DNA from: an uncultured Clostridia bacterium
GTDB taxonomy: Bacteria > Bacillota > Clostridia > Oscillospirales > Acutalibacteraceae
Direction of reading: 5' to 3'
Assembly (NCBI GenBank): GCA_947589415.1
Contig: CANQBP010000001.1
Location: 1 to 64,000 of the forward strand
DNA: 64,000 bases
Of the stretch, positions 18,921 to 27,203 are shown piece by piece; the stretch's first letter is position 1, and each line of letters begins with the position of its first letter. The position numbers were made by a program, and so were the translations under genes. The notes beneath the pieces were generated by a model. That model was not told the origin of the DNA, did no database searches, and was given only the letters and a program-made list of their open reading frames with translations.

Positions 18921-19735
18921 TCCTTTACATCAATTTCTTCCACTAATACGGACTCACTCTGATTTTGCACACCACCGCCGTAAAAACTTCCCTTTATGAC
19001 CGAACAGTCGCTTGAATCTCTGCCGCACGACATACGGATATATTCATCATTTACCAGCTTATTGTTAGTGGGGTCAAAGCCGTACCAATATCCGCTGCAA
19101 AGAGCTTCCACCCATGCGTGTGACGAACCCTCTCCAAGCATCATACCGACAACATATCTCGCCGGAATATGTTCCATTCTCAAAAGAGAAAGCATAATAT
19201 GTGCATAATCCTGACATACTCCCTTGCCGAGTGTGAAAGCACTTTCCGAAGTTTCGTGTATATGGGTAGAACCGCTGTTATAACTAAAAACATTCGGAAT
19301 GTCACGCATAATTTTGAGTGCCCTGTTATAAACCCCGTCCGATTCCTCGAATGTAAAATGTTTATGATATCTTGTAAGGCTTTCACCGGGTCTTGTCAGC
19401 TCGGTTTGTGTCTTGTAGATTATTGCACCGAACGGATAATCCGTAAATTCCTCAAATATATCAATTCCCGCATCGGCAGTACCGCTTATATGTATTCCGA
19501 AACTTGTATGGGGTGCTTTGATTTTCCCGTACAGTTTTTTATTTAAAAAGCTGTCGTTTGTTATTTGACAAACTGCGTCTTTATCCGTTGAAATGTTCAA
19601 TTCTAATATTTTCTGTCTTTGAGTATCCTGCGGTACGCATAAGGCGGAAAAATTGTGGTTGCTGATTTCTTCGCTGTATGTTGCCGTGAGGTCATAATTA
19701 AATTTCAGCCGTTTGATAATATCGCCGCCTCTCAT
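18917..19735 (-). CDS. Transglutaminase-like cysteine protease-fold protein
   Basis: A 272-aa protein with an N-terminal beta domain (the bacterial transglutaminase N-domain) and a transglutaminase core. The catalytic triad is visible: Cys174 in GKGVCQDYAH, His206 in GEGSSHAWVEA and Asp221 in YGFDPTNN. Proteins of this COG1305 type are conserved neighbours of the circularly permuted ATP-grasp and alpha-E proteins, as described by Iyer and co-workers for amidoligase systems, and are thought to hydrolyse or transfer amide bonds. It overlaps the genes on both sides by 4 nt, so stoichiometric coupled translation is likely. No signal peptide is present, so it is cytoplasmic. Confidence 0.88.
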   Translation of the reverse strand: MRGGDIIKRLKFNYDLTATYSEEISNHNFSALCVPQDTQRQKILELNISTDKDAVCQITNDSFLNKKLYGKIKAPHTSFGIHISGTADAGIDIFEEFTDYPFGAIIYKTQTELTRPGESLTRYHKHFTFEESDGVYNRALKIMRDIPNVFSYNSGSTHIHETSESAFTLGKGVCQDYAHIMLSLLRMEHIPARYVVGMMLGEGSSHAWVEALCSGYWYGFDPTNNKLVNDEYIRMSCGRDSSDCSVIKGSFYGGGVQNQSESVLVEEIDVKD

Positions 19736-20400
19736 TCAAGAATAAGATTTCTTACAAGATTTTTTATACTTTCGTAATTCAGCTTATTTTCCGAAAGCAT
19801 ATTGTCAAGAGTGTATAATATACTTTCGTCATATCGAAGTTTGGATTTTTGTAAAAAATTCTTCATTCTTTTGTATTCCTTTTTGATATCATAATCGGGA
19901 ATGGCAAGGCATAAATAGAGGTCAAGTCTTTCGATACCCTTACCGAGTTTTATTATGTTTCTTATTTGTTCATCATCTATGATATCATTAACACAACCCC
20001 AAAATGCGAGAATATGGTCAATAACAAGCATAATATCGGCAATAGGCGAATTACTTTTTTCGGCGTTTTTCATATCGTCTATTGCAAGCTGGATATATGC
20101 CATTGTTTCCGTTCCGATATAATCCCTCATAACGATAGCATTATCATATGCTCTGTTAAGATTACTGATTATGGAGTTCGGATCATTCTCATCAAAGGGA
20201 TATTTTTTCTTAAAGTTTTCCCTTGAGCCGTAAACGTCGGATATACCGATTTTTTCGCAAAGAACGGCATAATAATTCGGATCGGAATCTATCATCATAT
20301 CCGCCGTTTTAATATAATATTTAAGTGTCGTATGCACCCTTTCCGTGTATCTGCCAAGCCAGAAAAGGTGGTTGCTTTTGTCTACCGTGATAATACCCAT
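19732..20400 (-). CDS. Alpha-E domain protein (DUF403)
   Basis: A 222-aa all-helical protein of the alpha-E (DUF403, COG2307) family. The N-terminus (SNHLFWLGRYTERVHTTLKYY) carries the signature WLGRYTER of the family, which otherwise lacks an assigned activity. Members are nearly always encoded beside circularly permuted ATP-grasp and transglutaminase genes, as here, and may serve as scaffold or carrier for the ligase. GGAGG lies 12 nt before the ATG at 20400, inside the upstream gene. It overlaps the ATP-grasp gene by 19 nt and the transglutaminase gene by 4 nt. Confidence 0.88.
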   Translation of the reverse strand: MGIITVDKSNHLFWLGRYTERVHTTLKYYIKTADMMIDSDPNYYAVLCEKIGISDVYGSRENFKKKYPFDENDPNSIISNLNRAYDNAIVMRDYIGTETMAYIQLAIDDMKNAEKSNSPIADIMLVIDHILAFWGCVNDIIDDEQIRNIIKLGKGIERLDLYLCLAIPDYDIKKEYKRMKNFLQKSKLRYDESILYTLDNMLSENKLNYESIKNLVRNLILE

Positions 20401-21698
20401 GTGTCTTTAAAACCTCCGCCCTGTGATGAATTTACTATAAATGAATCGGGATTTCTTGAAAACCTCGTAAGCCCGCTTGCCCATACCTTTGTTGTTTTTC
20501 CTGTGAGAACAAATGCACGAAGATCGGCTTTCCTCGGTACTCTTACGTTATTCTCACCGAGAATATCAAGGTCATAGAAATCTATAATTTCCTGTGCTAT
20601 AAATCTTCTCGGCTGACTTTTCAGCATTTCTATGAAGTCTGATTTTTTGTCGGAAGTGAGTGAGCTTCCAAAGACAACGCCATAGCCTCCGGCCTCGGCA
20701 ACATCTTTTATTACAAGATTATCGAAGTTTGACAATACATACTTCATATCCTCTTCATAATAGGGGAGATAGGTGGGAGCATTCATAAGAACAGCGTCCT
20801 CGCCGAGGTAATACTTGATCATTTTAGGAACAAAATAGTAGATACCCTTGTCATCGGCAACACCGTTTCCGGGAGCGTTGATAATAGCGGTATTTCCTTT
20901 TTTGTATGCCTCGAAAATGTGTGGTATGCCTATAACCGATTCCTCATAGAAAGTCATCGGATCAAGGTATTCGTCGGATATTCTTCGGTAAACGGCACCG
21001 ACACGCTGTTTTTTTCCGTTATAATCAATGTAGTACAGGTTATCGTTTTCGCATACCATATCCTTACCTGTTGTAAGTACTGCGCCTGTTTTTTCCGCAA
21101 GATAGGAATGTTCAAAAAAAGCGGCATTATACCTGCCCGGTGAAAGTATTACGTTGATACCGCCGGTATTTACATTATCCATAACTTCTTTGAGAAGCTC
21201 TGCATAATTGCGGTTGTCCGTAATGCTGTTATCGGTAAAAACATCAGGTGCGCTTCTTCGCTGAAGTTCTCTTGCAATCAAAGGATATGACGCACCTGAC
21301 GGAACTCTCAAATTATCCTCAAGAATGTACCAGTTGTCATCTTTTGATTGAACAAGGTCAATACCCGAAATATGGCTGTATATATTTTTCGGGGGACTTA
21401 CACCATCGCAAGGGGCAAGAAATCCCTTTGCGGAAAATATAAATTCTTCGGGGATAATTCTGTCCCGTACTATTTGTTTTTTTCCGTAAATATCCGATAA
21501 GAAGCAATTAAGTGCGTCAACACGCTGCCTAAGACCCTTTTCGAGATATGAAAACTCATCTTTTTTTATTACCCTCGGAATGGGGTCAAAAGGAAACAAC
21601 TGTTCCTTGAACTCCCCGTTTTTATAAATACCGAATTTAACACCATACCGTGCAAGAAGCCTGTTTATGGTTTCCGAGTTTTTGATAAGGTCATTCAT
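20382..21698 (-). CDS. Circularly permuted ATP-grasp amidoligase (COG2308 type)
   Basis: A 438-aa circularly permuted ATP-grasp protein (old names DUF404/DUF407). Diagnostic segments are LEDNLRVPSGASYPL, ILSPGRYNAAFFEHSYLAEK, NAPGNGVADDKGIYYFVPKM and the nucleotide-binding LVIKDVAEAGGYGVVFGSS. The family is predicted to join a carboxylate to an amine through an acyl phosphate; its substrates are unknown. The start at 21698 has AGGAGGGG 7 nt upstream. An in-frame extension reaching 21752 would run through a leader hairpin and is rejected. First gene of the operon, under a clear promoter at 21769-21797. The order ATP-grasp, alpha-E, transglutaminase is widely conserved; the two AspA-like genes are the addition here. 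Confidence 0.88.
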   Translation of the reverse strand: MNDLIKNSETINRLLARYGVKFGIYKNGEFKEQLFPFDPIPRVIKKDEFSYLEKGLRQRVDALNCFLSDIYGKKQIVRDRIIPEEFIFSAKGFLAPCDGVSPPKNIYSHISGIDLVQSKDDNWYILEDNLRVPSGASYPLIARELQRRSAPDVFTDNSITDNRNYAELLKEVMDNVNTGGINVILSPGRYNAAFFEHSYLAEKTGAVLTTGKDMVCENDNLYYIDYNGKKQRVGAVYRRISDEYLDPMTFYEESVIGIPHIFEAYKKGNTAIINAPGNGVADDKGIYYFVPKMIKYYLGEDAVLMNAPTYLPYYEEDMKYVLSNFDNLVIKDVAEAGGYGVVFGSSLTSDKKSDFIEMLKSQPRRFIAQEIIDFYDLDILGENNVRVPRKADLRAFVLTGKTTKVWASGLTRFSRNPDSFIVNSSQGGGFKDTWVLSR

Positions 21699-21721
21699 AC
21701 ATTTTCCCCTCCTATAAAAAT

Positions 21722-21755
21722 AAGGTGTCTTTTCACCTGAGCGAAAAAACACCTT
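21722..21755 (-). promoter_or_regulatory. Leader hairpin at the 5' end of the ATP-grasp operon mRNA
   Basis: Stem AAGGTGT/ACACCTT plus an inner 5-bp stem after one mismatch. On the minus strand it is followed by ATTTTTAT, then the ribosome binding site. It lies directly after the predicted transcription start, so it may be an attenuator, a 5' stabiliser, or a terminator for readthrough from the lysozyme gene. Confidence 0.6.
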
Positions 21756-21768
21756 TGTTCATAAGTAT

Positions 21769-21797
21769 ATATTAGCACAATATAGATTTTATGTCAA
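21769..21797 (-). promoter_or_regulatory. Promoter of the ATP-grasp operon
   Basis: Minus-strand TTGACA (plus 21792-21797), 17-nt spacer, TAATAT (plus 21769-21774). Confidence 0.75.
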
Positions 21798-21907
21798 CTG
21801 AATTTGCATAATTGCATTGATAATATTTCATTTTTATACAATTTACAGATATTTTACGGCAGTTTATAAATAATTTTGAAAGTTTTAACATATACAATTT
21901 CAAATTC

Positions 21908-22666
21908 TTATGGTTTTTTAGGATAAATATCAAATTCATAACGAGTTCCGTAAAATACATTCATATCAATGAATTTCTCGTCACCGTCATAGCCGTTCAG
22001 TCTGCTTTTTTCACTGTACTGCCAAAACGTCCAGCTTCTGCCGTCCGATAATTTCGGCTCACAAAAAATATCCCTTATCCATATATCACAGTCCTGATAT
22101 CCTCCTGAAATATACATATCATAGGCTTTTTTGGTTGAGTATATTATCGGTTTCATGCCGTAATGTTCCGAAATTTCCGATATCAGAATATCAAGCTCAC
22201 GATCTATGTCCTCACGCTTGGGAGGATCTTTGTCATTACCGCCGTAAAATTCAACATCTATGGCGGGAGGGAGCATATTGTCAAATTTTTTAACGGTACG
22301 TATGTAATTTTCTGCTTGTGTTTCTCCGGGTGAATCAAAGCTGAAAAACATATAGAAGCCTACACGTATGTTTGAATTAACAGCACCCGCATAATTATCA
22401 TAAAATTCGGGGTCAACCGAGCTGCTGCCCTCGGTAGCCTTGATATAGGCAAAGTCAATATTTTCGGACAGTACATTCCAATCTATGTTTCCCTGATATG
22501 ACGACACATCAACCCCATGAACCATATAGCCGTTCGGCTCATTCGGGATAAGCAGACCGTTTATGTATAATGCAAGCCCCGTACCTCCGCATAAAAACAA
22601 TGTTAATGCGGCCATAAGGATACTTCGCCCTATCATTATAAGTATATCACTTTTTATTTCTGACAT
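21908..22666 (-). CDS. GH25 lysozyme, membrane anchored
   Basis: A 252-aa muramidase of glycoside hydrolase family 25 that cleaves the MurNAc-GlcNAc bond of peptidoglycan. One membrane helix or uncleaved signal (residues ~10-33) is followed by the catalytic domain: GVDVSSYQGNIDW with its active-site Asp, FAYIKATEG, VGFYMFFSF, PPAIDVEFYG carrying the acid/base pair, and WTFWQYSEKSRLNGY. The absence of a typical signal peptidase site suggests a surface-tethered enzyme. AAAGGTGT precedes the ATG at 22666. It is upstream of the ATP-grasp operon on the same strand but separated from it by ~210 bp with a separate promoter. Confidence 0.93.
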   Translation of the reverse strand: MSEIKSDILIMIGRSILMAALTLFLCGGTGLALYINGLLIPNEPNGYMVHGVDVSSYQGNIDWNVLSENIDFAYIKATEGSSSVDPEFYDNYAGAVNSNIRVGFYMFFSFDSPGETQAENYIRTVKKFDNMLPPAIDVEFYGGNDKDPPKREDIDRELDILISEISEHYGMKPIIYSTKKAYDMYISGGYQDCDIWIRDIFCEPKLSDGRSWTFWQYSEKSRLNGYDGDEKFIDMNVFYGTRYEFDIYPKKP

Positions 22667-22700
22667 ATTCTACACCTTTCGCTTTAACCTTATAAAACTA

Positions 22701-22729
22701 TTGTAAAATCAATATAAAAATAGTATAAT
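22701..22729 (+). promoter_or_regulatory. Promoter of the restriction-modification genes
   Basis: TTGTAA (22701-22706), 17-nt spacer, TATAAT (22724-22729). Confidence 0.65.
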
Positions 22730-22745
22730 ACCTATTGTATCATAC
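22723..22745. promoter_or_regulatory. Inverted repeat over the -10 box of the R-M promoter
   Basis: GTATAATAC-N5-GTATCATAC (one mismatch in 9 bp). It covers the -10 element and the start point, so it is a candidate operator. No controller gene is seen nearby. Confidence 0.45.
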
Positions 22746-22797
22746 TTTTAGTACAGATAGGTAACAAATTTTAAATTTTATAGTCGGGGTGATTAGT

Positions 22798-23637
22798 TTG
22801 AATAATATAATTAACGCAATATATAATCTTGTTACAAATCCGATATTAGATCTCAAATCTATACATATTGGAAAGAACAGAGCAAATTCGTCCGGAGATG
22901 CTTTGGAGGTTTATATTAAGAATTTGTTTGCTAATACAGTAAATTCGGATGAGGAATCCAGACTTGAGGGTTGGTCTGAAACATTTTCATACACAGGTAA
23001 CAACAGTAATCCGCCTGATGCAATGCTTTTTGGTGGCGATGCTATCGAAATAAAAAAGATTGAAACCGATAACTCTGCATTAGCACTTAATTCCTCATAT
23101 CCAAAGCAGAAATTATTTTCTTCATCAAATATGATATCAGAGGCTTGCCGGAATGCTGAGGAATGGTCGGTCAAAGATATGCTGTATTGTGTAGGAACTG
23201 TAAAAAATATGCATCTTAGGCATTTGGCTATGGTCTATGGTATGGATTATTGTGCGTCTGAACCAACTTATGCTCGTATAAAATATAGAATAAAGAGCGG
23301 TATTGAAGAAATACCAAATATTGAGCTTTCCGAAACAAATGAGCTTGGTCGTCTTAATAAAATTGACCCACTCGGTATTACATATCTGCGTATTCGTGGT
23401 ATGTGGGGAATAGAAAATCCGTTCCATGTGTTTGACTATCTTTATAGGAGAAATGGCAAAATATTCAATTTTATGTGCATAATAGATGAAGAAAAATATT
23501 ATTCTTTCCAAAATTATAGAATTATTGAGGAACTTTGCGGAAAAATAACAGGATTTGATATACGCAATGTAAAGGTTAAGAATCCCGATAATCCTGTGCA
23601 ATTACGACGGGCAAAGCTTATTACGTTTGAAAGGTAA
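22798..23637 (+). CDS. NgoPII-like type II restriction endonuclease
   Basis: A ~279-aa protein resembling the NgoPII family (Pfam RE_NgoPII), whose characterised member recognises GGCC. The order of conserved blocks matches: an N-terminal N-ANI-like helix, [15 protein letters not shown], then the likely PD-(D/E)xK-like core [19 protein letters not shown] (Asp, then Glu-Ile-Lys), followed by [12 protein letters not shown] favour TTG at 22798 because GGGGTGA lies just ahead; GTG at 22789 is in frame but overlaps that site. The cytosine methyltransferase follows within ~5 bp, as expected for an R-M pair. The pair sits between housekeeping genes and reads AT-rich, which suggests acquisition by transfer. 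Confidence 0.8.
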   Translation: MNNIINAIYNLVTNPILDLKSIHIGKNRANSSGDALEVYIKNLFANTVNSDEESRLEGWSETFSYTGNNSNPPDAMLFGGDAIEIKKIETDNSALALNSSYPKQKLFSSSNMISEACRNAEEWSVKDMLYCVGTVKNMHLRHLAMVYGMDYCASEPTYARIKYRIKSGIEEIPNIELSETNELGRLNKIDPLGITYLRIRGMWGIENPFHVFDYLYRRNGKIFNFMCIIDEEKYYSFQNYRIIEELCGKITGFDIRNVKVKNPDNPVQLRRAKLITFER

Positions 23638-23641
23638 AATT

Positions 23642-24640
23642 ATGATTAAATTAATTAGTCTTTTTTCCGGAGCCGGAGGTTTGGATCTGGGATTTGAAAA
23701 AGCAGGCTTTGATATAGTAATCGCAAATGAATATGACAAAAGCATATGGGATACATATGAAAAAAATCATACTGCAAGATTGATAAAGGGTGATATACGA
23801 GATATAAATGAGTCTGATTTTCCGGATGATATTGACGGAATAATAGGTGGACCGCCATGTCAGAGCTGGAGTGAGGCCGGAGCACAGAGGGGAATATGTG
23901 ATTCCCGAGGTAAGCTTTTTTTTGAATATATAAGAATATTACGAGAAAAACAGCCCAAATTTTTTCTTGCAGAAAATGTATCGGGTATGCTCGCAAATAA
24001 ACATTCCGATGCTGTCAAGAATATAATATCGCAATTTGAAGATTGTGGATATAATATAACTCTTAATCTTGTCAATGCGGCTGATTATGGTGTTCCTCAG
24101 GACAGAAAAAGGGTATTCTACATTGGTTTCAGAAGAGATCTGGGGGCTGATTTTGAGTTTCCTGTGCCTACAACACCCGAGCAATATCAAAAAATAACAT
24201 TAAGACAAGCAATTGATGATTTGGAGTTTACGGCGGTTCCCGCAAAGCCGGGAAATAAAACAAACGGGAAGTTGCAGGTACCTAATAATGAGTATTATAT
24301 CGGTGCTTATTCCACTATTTTTATGAGCAGAAACAGAGTTCGTTCATGGGATGAACAAGGGTTCACGGTTCAAGCAAGCGGAAGGCAGTGTCAGCTGCAC
24401 CCACGTGCACCCAAAATGTTGTTTGTAGAAAAGAACAAAAGAATTTTTGTACCGGGAAAGGAAAGTTTGTACAGAAGGCTTACTGTAAGGGAATGTGCGA
24501 GGTTGCAGGGCTTTCCTGATGATTTTGAATTTATTTATAATTGTGTTGATGATGGGTATAAAATGGTGGGGAACGCTGTTCCGGTGCATTTAGCCTACGT
24601 AATTGCAAAACAGATACATAAAACTTTGAATAATTTATAA
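23642..24640 (+). CDS. DNA (cytosine-5) methyltransferase of the R-M pair
   Basis: A 332-aa C5-cytosine methyltransferase, protecting the site cut by the adjacent nuclease (GGCC by family; inference). Motifs in order: [26 protein letters not shown] with the catalytic Cys, [25 protein letters not shown], a target-recognition region (~residues 190-260), [21 protein letters not shown] and [14 protein letters not shown]. All key residues are intact. The ATG at 23642 follows the endonuclease stop by 4 nt; the in-frame TTG at 23627 lies inside that gene and adds five non-conserved residues. Its stop lies 13 nt ahead of tmk, so the two are probably cotranscribed. Confidence 0.93.
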   Translation: MIKLISLFSGAGGLDLGFEKAGFDIVIANEYDKSIWDTYEKNHTARLIKGDIRDINESDFPDDIDGIIGGPPCQSWSEAGAQRGICDSRGKLFFEYIRILREKQPKFFLAENVSGMLANKHSDAVKNIISQFEDCGYNITLNLVNAADYGVPQDRKRVFYIGFRRDLGADFEFPVPTTPEQYQKITLRQAIDDLEFTAVPAKPGNKTNGKLQVPNNEYYIGAYSTIFMSRNRVRSWDEQGFTVQASGRQCQLHPRAPKMLFVEKNKRIFVPGKESLYRRLTVRECARLQGFPDDFEFIYNCVDDGYKMVGNAVPVHLAYVIAKQIHKTLNNL

Positions 24641-24653
24641 AAGGGATTAAAAT

Positions 24654-25277
24654 ATGGAAAAGGGAAAATTCATAGTATTTGAAGGATTAGACGGTTCCGG
24701 AAAGGGAACGCAGATTGATCTTCTTGTAGAGGAAATGAAAAGACAGGGCAGGAAAGTATATAAGACTGCCGAGCCTACGGAATCCTCAACGGGAGGAATG
24801 ATAAATGATGCACTTGCAGGTTTTGTAAAGCGTGATGAATATGAGCTTTCGGCACTTTTTCTTGCGGACAGAATATTTCACAATGTAAACCCCCAAAACG
24901 GGATAAAGCAATTTCTTGAGCGGGGGATAGATGTTGTATGCGACAGATACTATTACTCATCGTTTGCTTATCAGGGGATAGATGCGGATATTGATTGGGT
25001 GATGAACTTAAACCTCGGTTGCAGGGAAATAATGCGGCCCGATTTATGTATTTTTCTTGATGCCGATATAAATTCATGTGATGAGAGGATTGAAAAAAAC
25101 CGTTTCGGAAGAGAAATATACGAGAATAAGGAAACACAAAGAAAGGTGCGTCAACGGTTTTTTGATGTATTTAAAAGGCTCGAAAAAAGCGAAAATATAA
25201 AGATTGTAGATGCCTCAAGAGAAATATCGGAGGTATTTTCTGATATTATAGAGATTTATAATTCTTTAATGCAATAA
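24654..25277 (+). CDS. tmk: Thymidylate kinase
   Basis: Phosphorylates dTMP to dTDP, an essential step of dTTP synthesis; 207 aa, usual length. P-loop FEGLDGSGKGTQ, substrate motif CDRYYYSSFAYQG and a LID region (RFGREIYENKETQRKVRQRF) are visible. The arginine usually in the P-loop of type I enzymes is absent and the LID carries arginines, as in type II enzymes. In many Firmicutes tmk sits with holB and an Orn/Lys/Arg decarboxylase; here it lies behind the R-M pair, and a decarboxylase gene is found only at 61 kb. AGGGATTA-like ribosome binding site, ATG at 24654. Confidence 0.95.
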   Translation: MEKGKFIVFEGLDGSGKGTQIDLLVEEMKRQGRKVYKTAEPTESSTGGMINDALAGFVKRDEYELSALFLADRIFHNVNPQNGIKQFLERGIDVVCDRYYYSSFAYQGIDADIDWVMNLNLGCREIMRPDLCIFLDADINSCDERIEKNRFGREIYENKETQRKVRQRFFDVFKRLEKSENIKIVDASREISEVFSDIIEIYNSLMQ

Positions 25278-25297
25278 TATACCTTACGGGAAAGAAG

Positions 25298-25330
25298 AAA
25301 TGCCCCGCGCCATATAAAGCGGGAGCATTT
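25298..25330. terminator. Weak hairpin after tmk
   Basis: AAATGC...GCATTT with an inner CCGC/GCGG arm and mismatches, no T run. It may end tmk or the convergent small gene. Confidence 0.3.
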
Positions 25331-25430
25331 CAAGACACGGTTACACGGGTAAATCCGCACTACCGGTTCGGTTTTGCAAATATCTTGCCGTTTGAAATCA
25401 AACATTCCGACAGCAGACGCAAACCATAAA

Positions 25431-25580
25431 TTACTGAATAGAGCTGTCAAGATAATGTTCGAGTTCTTCCTCGTCCTTTTTCTGTTTATCCTTGAAGATA
25501 AGGAAAGCGGTAACGGCCGCAGTAATAGCGGCAACTCCGCCTATAACGGAAAGAAGGACAGTAAGTAAGGATTTATTCAT
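25431..25580 (-). CDS. Small single-pass membrane protein, 49 aa
   Basis: A 49-codon frame below usual gene-calling cut-offs. ATG at 25580, with GGGAGG 9 nt upstream, runs to TAA at 25431. The product has one membrane helix (about residues 4-28: LLTVLLSVIGGVAAITAAV then TAFLIF) and a charged cytoplasmic tail KDKQKKDEEELEHYLDSS. The good ribosome binding site, the clean helix-plus-tail architecture and the otherwise empty gap argue that it is real. I do not recognise the family. It lies downstream of tatD on the same strand, 71 nt away, and could share its transcript. Confidence 0.7.
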   Translation of the reverse strand: MNKSLLTVLLSVIGGVAAITAAVTAFLIFKDKQKKDEEELEHYLDSSIQ

Positions 25581-25651
25581 AACTTTTTACCTCCCGATAA
25601 ATTTCAATATGACAATTATATAACATAAAATCATAAAAGTCAATATTGTTA

Positions 25652-26470
25652 TTATAATTTGCATGGAAACTTATCAGAAAGTAAACTGAAATTGTGCAAA
25701 AACAATCTTTCGGTATTTTCTTTTGTGCATTTTATTATTTCATTTTCCGAAACTCCCATATATTTTGAGAGATCCTTTACAACATATTTTATATTTTGCG
25801 GAACATTTATGCGGTCAAGTCCCCATACATTTTTCGGAGTAAGGTATGGAGCGTCTGTTTCAATCAGCAGTCTGTCAAGCGGAATAAGCCGCACGGCTTT
25901 TCTTAATTCCGAGGCTCTCCCGTCATCGCATATCCAACCGGTTATTCCGATATTAAAGCCCATTTCGAGGTAACACTCCAATTCTTTAACATTTCCGGTA
26001 AAACAGTGGACAACGGATCTTGAACATATTTCTCTATGATTTTTAAATTGTTCCGTAAATTCCCTAAAAGCGGCTCTTTCGTGCAGAAAAAGAGGTTTGT
26101 TGTGTCTTTCGGCAATTTCAATCTGCATCTCAAGACAGCTTATTTGATTTTCTTTTGTGGAAAACATTCTGTCAAAGTCAAGTCCGCATTCCCCCACGGC
26201 GACAATCTTGGGATTACCTTTTACAATTTGCTCAATTCTTTCAAAGTCATCTTTTTTGGCTGAATTGGCATTGTGCGGGTGAATGCCGGCAGTTCCGAAT
26301 ACATTGTGATTTTTTACAAACTTATCAATGCGTATGTTTTCTTTTGTATTTGTTCCCGTAAGGAAACATACAATTCCGTCTTTTTCGGCATCGGATATTA
26401 TTTGTTCGGGAAATTTGTATTGTCTGCAAAATAAATTCAGTCCGATGTCATAGTATTTTACTTTATTCAA
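25652..26470 (-). CDS. tatD: TatD family metal-dependent hydrolase/DNase
   Basis: A 272-aa TIM-barrel metallohydrolase. The start YYDIGLNLF matches the TatD branch proper (DIGxNL) rather than the YcfH DTHAH type. Further ligands are in GIHPHNA, VGECGLDFDR, PLFLHERA, VVHCFTGN and LIETDAPYLTP. TatD proteins are Mg-dependent 3'-5' exonucleases thought to act in DNA repair or turnover. The Asp replacing the first His-x-His is normal for this branch. The gene is upstream of the 49-aa membrane protein gene and downstream of the rpsT terminator. Confidence 0.92.
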   Translation of the reverse strand: MNKVKYYDIGLNLFCRQYKFPEQIISDAEKDGIVCFLTGTNTKENIRIDKFVKNHNVFGTAGIHPHNANSAKKDDFERIEQIVKGNPKIVAVGECGLDFDRMFSTKENQISCLEMQIEIAERHNKPLFLHERAAFREFTEQFKNHREICSRSVVHCFTGNVKELECYLEMGFNIGITGWICDDGRASELRKAVRLIPLDRLLIETDAPYLTPKNVWGLDRINVPQNIKYVVKDLSKYMGVSENEIIKCTKENTERLFLHNFSLLSDKFPCKL

Positions 26471-26522
26471 TTATATTTCGCCTCTTTTCCGTTATACTCT
26501 TTTAAACTGTACCCGATAAAAA

Positions 26523-26552
26523 ACAAAAAGCTGAACAAAGTCCAGCTTTTGT
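26523..26552 (-). terminator. Terminator after rpsT
   Basis: ACAAAAGCTG/CAGCTTTTTGT stem with one bulge; on the minus strand it ends in TTTTTGTTTTTT. Confidence 0.75.
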
Positions 26553-26586
26553 ATTGACACAATATATTGCGGTCGTGCCCCGAAAA

Positions 26587-26853
26587 TCAGGCCTGAACGC
26601 TTGCGTTCAGTTTACGAGCCAATGCAGACTTCTTTCTCGAAGCGGTATTTTTCTTGAGAATACCCTTAGCTACGGCCTTATCCAATTTCTTGACAGCCGC
26701 ACGAACAGCCTCACTCTTATCGGCAGCACCGGTTACGATAGCGGTTTCAGCCTTTTTTATGTCTGTTTTCATCGCACTCTTGAAATTTTTGTTGACTGCT
26801 GTTTTAGCAGCGGCAACACGGACACGCTTTTTTGCTGATTTAATATTCGGCAT
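26587..26853 (-). CDS. rpsT: 30S ribosomal protein S20
   Basis: 16S rRNA-binding protein, 88 aa, basic and helical. The start PNIKSAKKRV and the region NTASRKKSALARKLNA are characteristic of S20. Two ATGs are adjacent (26856 and 26853). The second is preferred: it lies 7 nt from AAGGAGG and gives the conserved MPNIKSAKKR start. It is monocistronic with its own terminator, as is common for rpsT. Confidence 0.97.
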   Translation of the reverse strand: MPNIKSAKKRVRVAAAKTAVNKNFKSAMKTDIKKAETAIVTGAADKSEAVRAAVKKLDKAVAKGILKKNTASRKKSALARKLNASVQA

Positions 26854-26856
26854 CAT

Positions 26857-27203
26857 TACACCTCCTTAAACTCATTATGCGTACAGTTTATGATACCATT
26901 TATTTTAAGAAAAAGCAAGAGTTTTTTTCAATTTTTTTATTATTAGTGAAATACTATTAAATTAGCCAAAGATTGAATTATTTTTGGGAGCATTTTATGT
27001 AGATTTTTCCATTGAAATATGATAAAATATAAAAGTTACAGCAGGCAATAAATATTTGCTGCCGCAGCCGGCGGCGTTACGCTGTCAAGATCATAAAAAG
27101 AAGTGGCATTGTGCTGAAATAATTGCAAAAAGGCAGTATTTTTTGCATTATCTTCTATCGGCATGAGTTATATACACTTCGTCGAAAAAAAGGAGGTTTC
27201 ATA
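26857..27203. other. 347-bp intergenic region between rpsT and the yfhO-like gene
   Basis: No gene seen. It holds AT-rich sequence, a GATAAAAT -10-like box at 27021 without a convincing -35, and GC-richer imperfect repeats at 27041-27075 (GCAGGCAA...TTGCTGC, then GCCG-CAG-CCGGCGGC) that could fold in a leader RNA. I match them to no known riboswitch. Confidence 0.5.
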
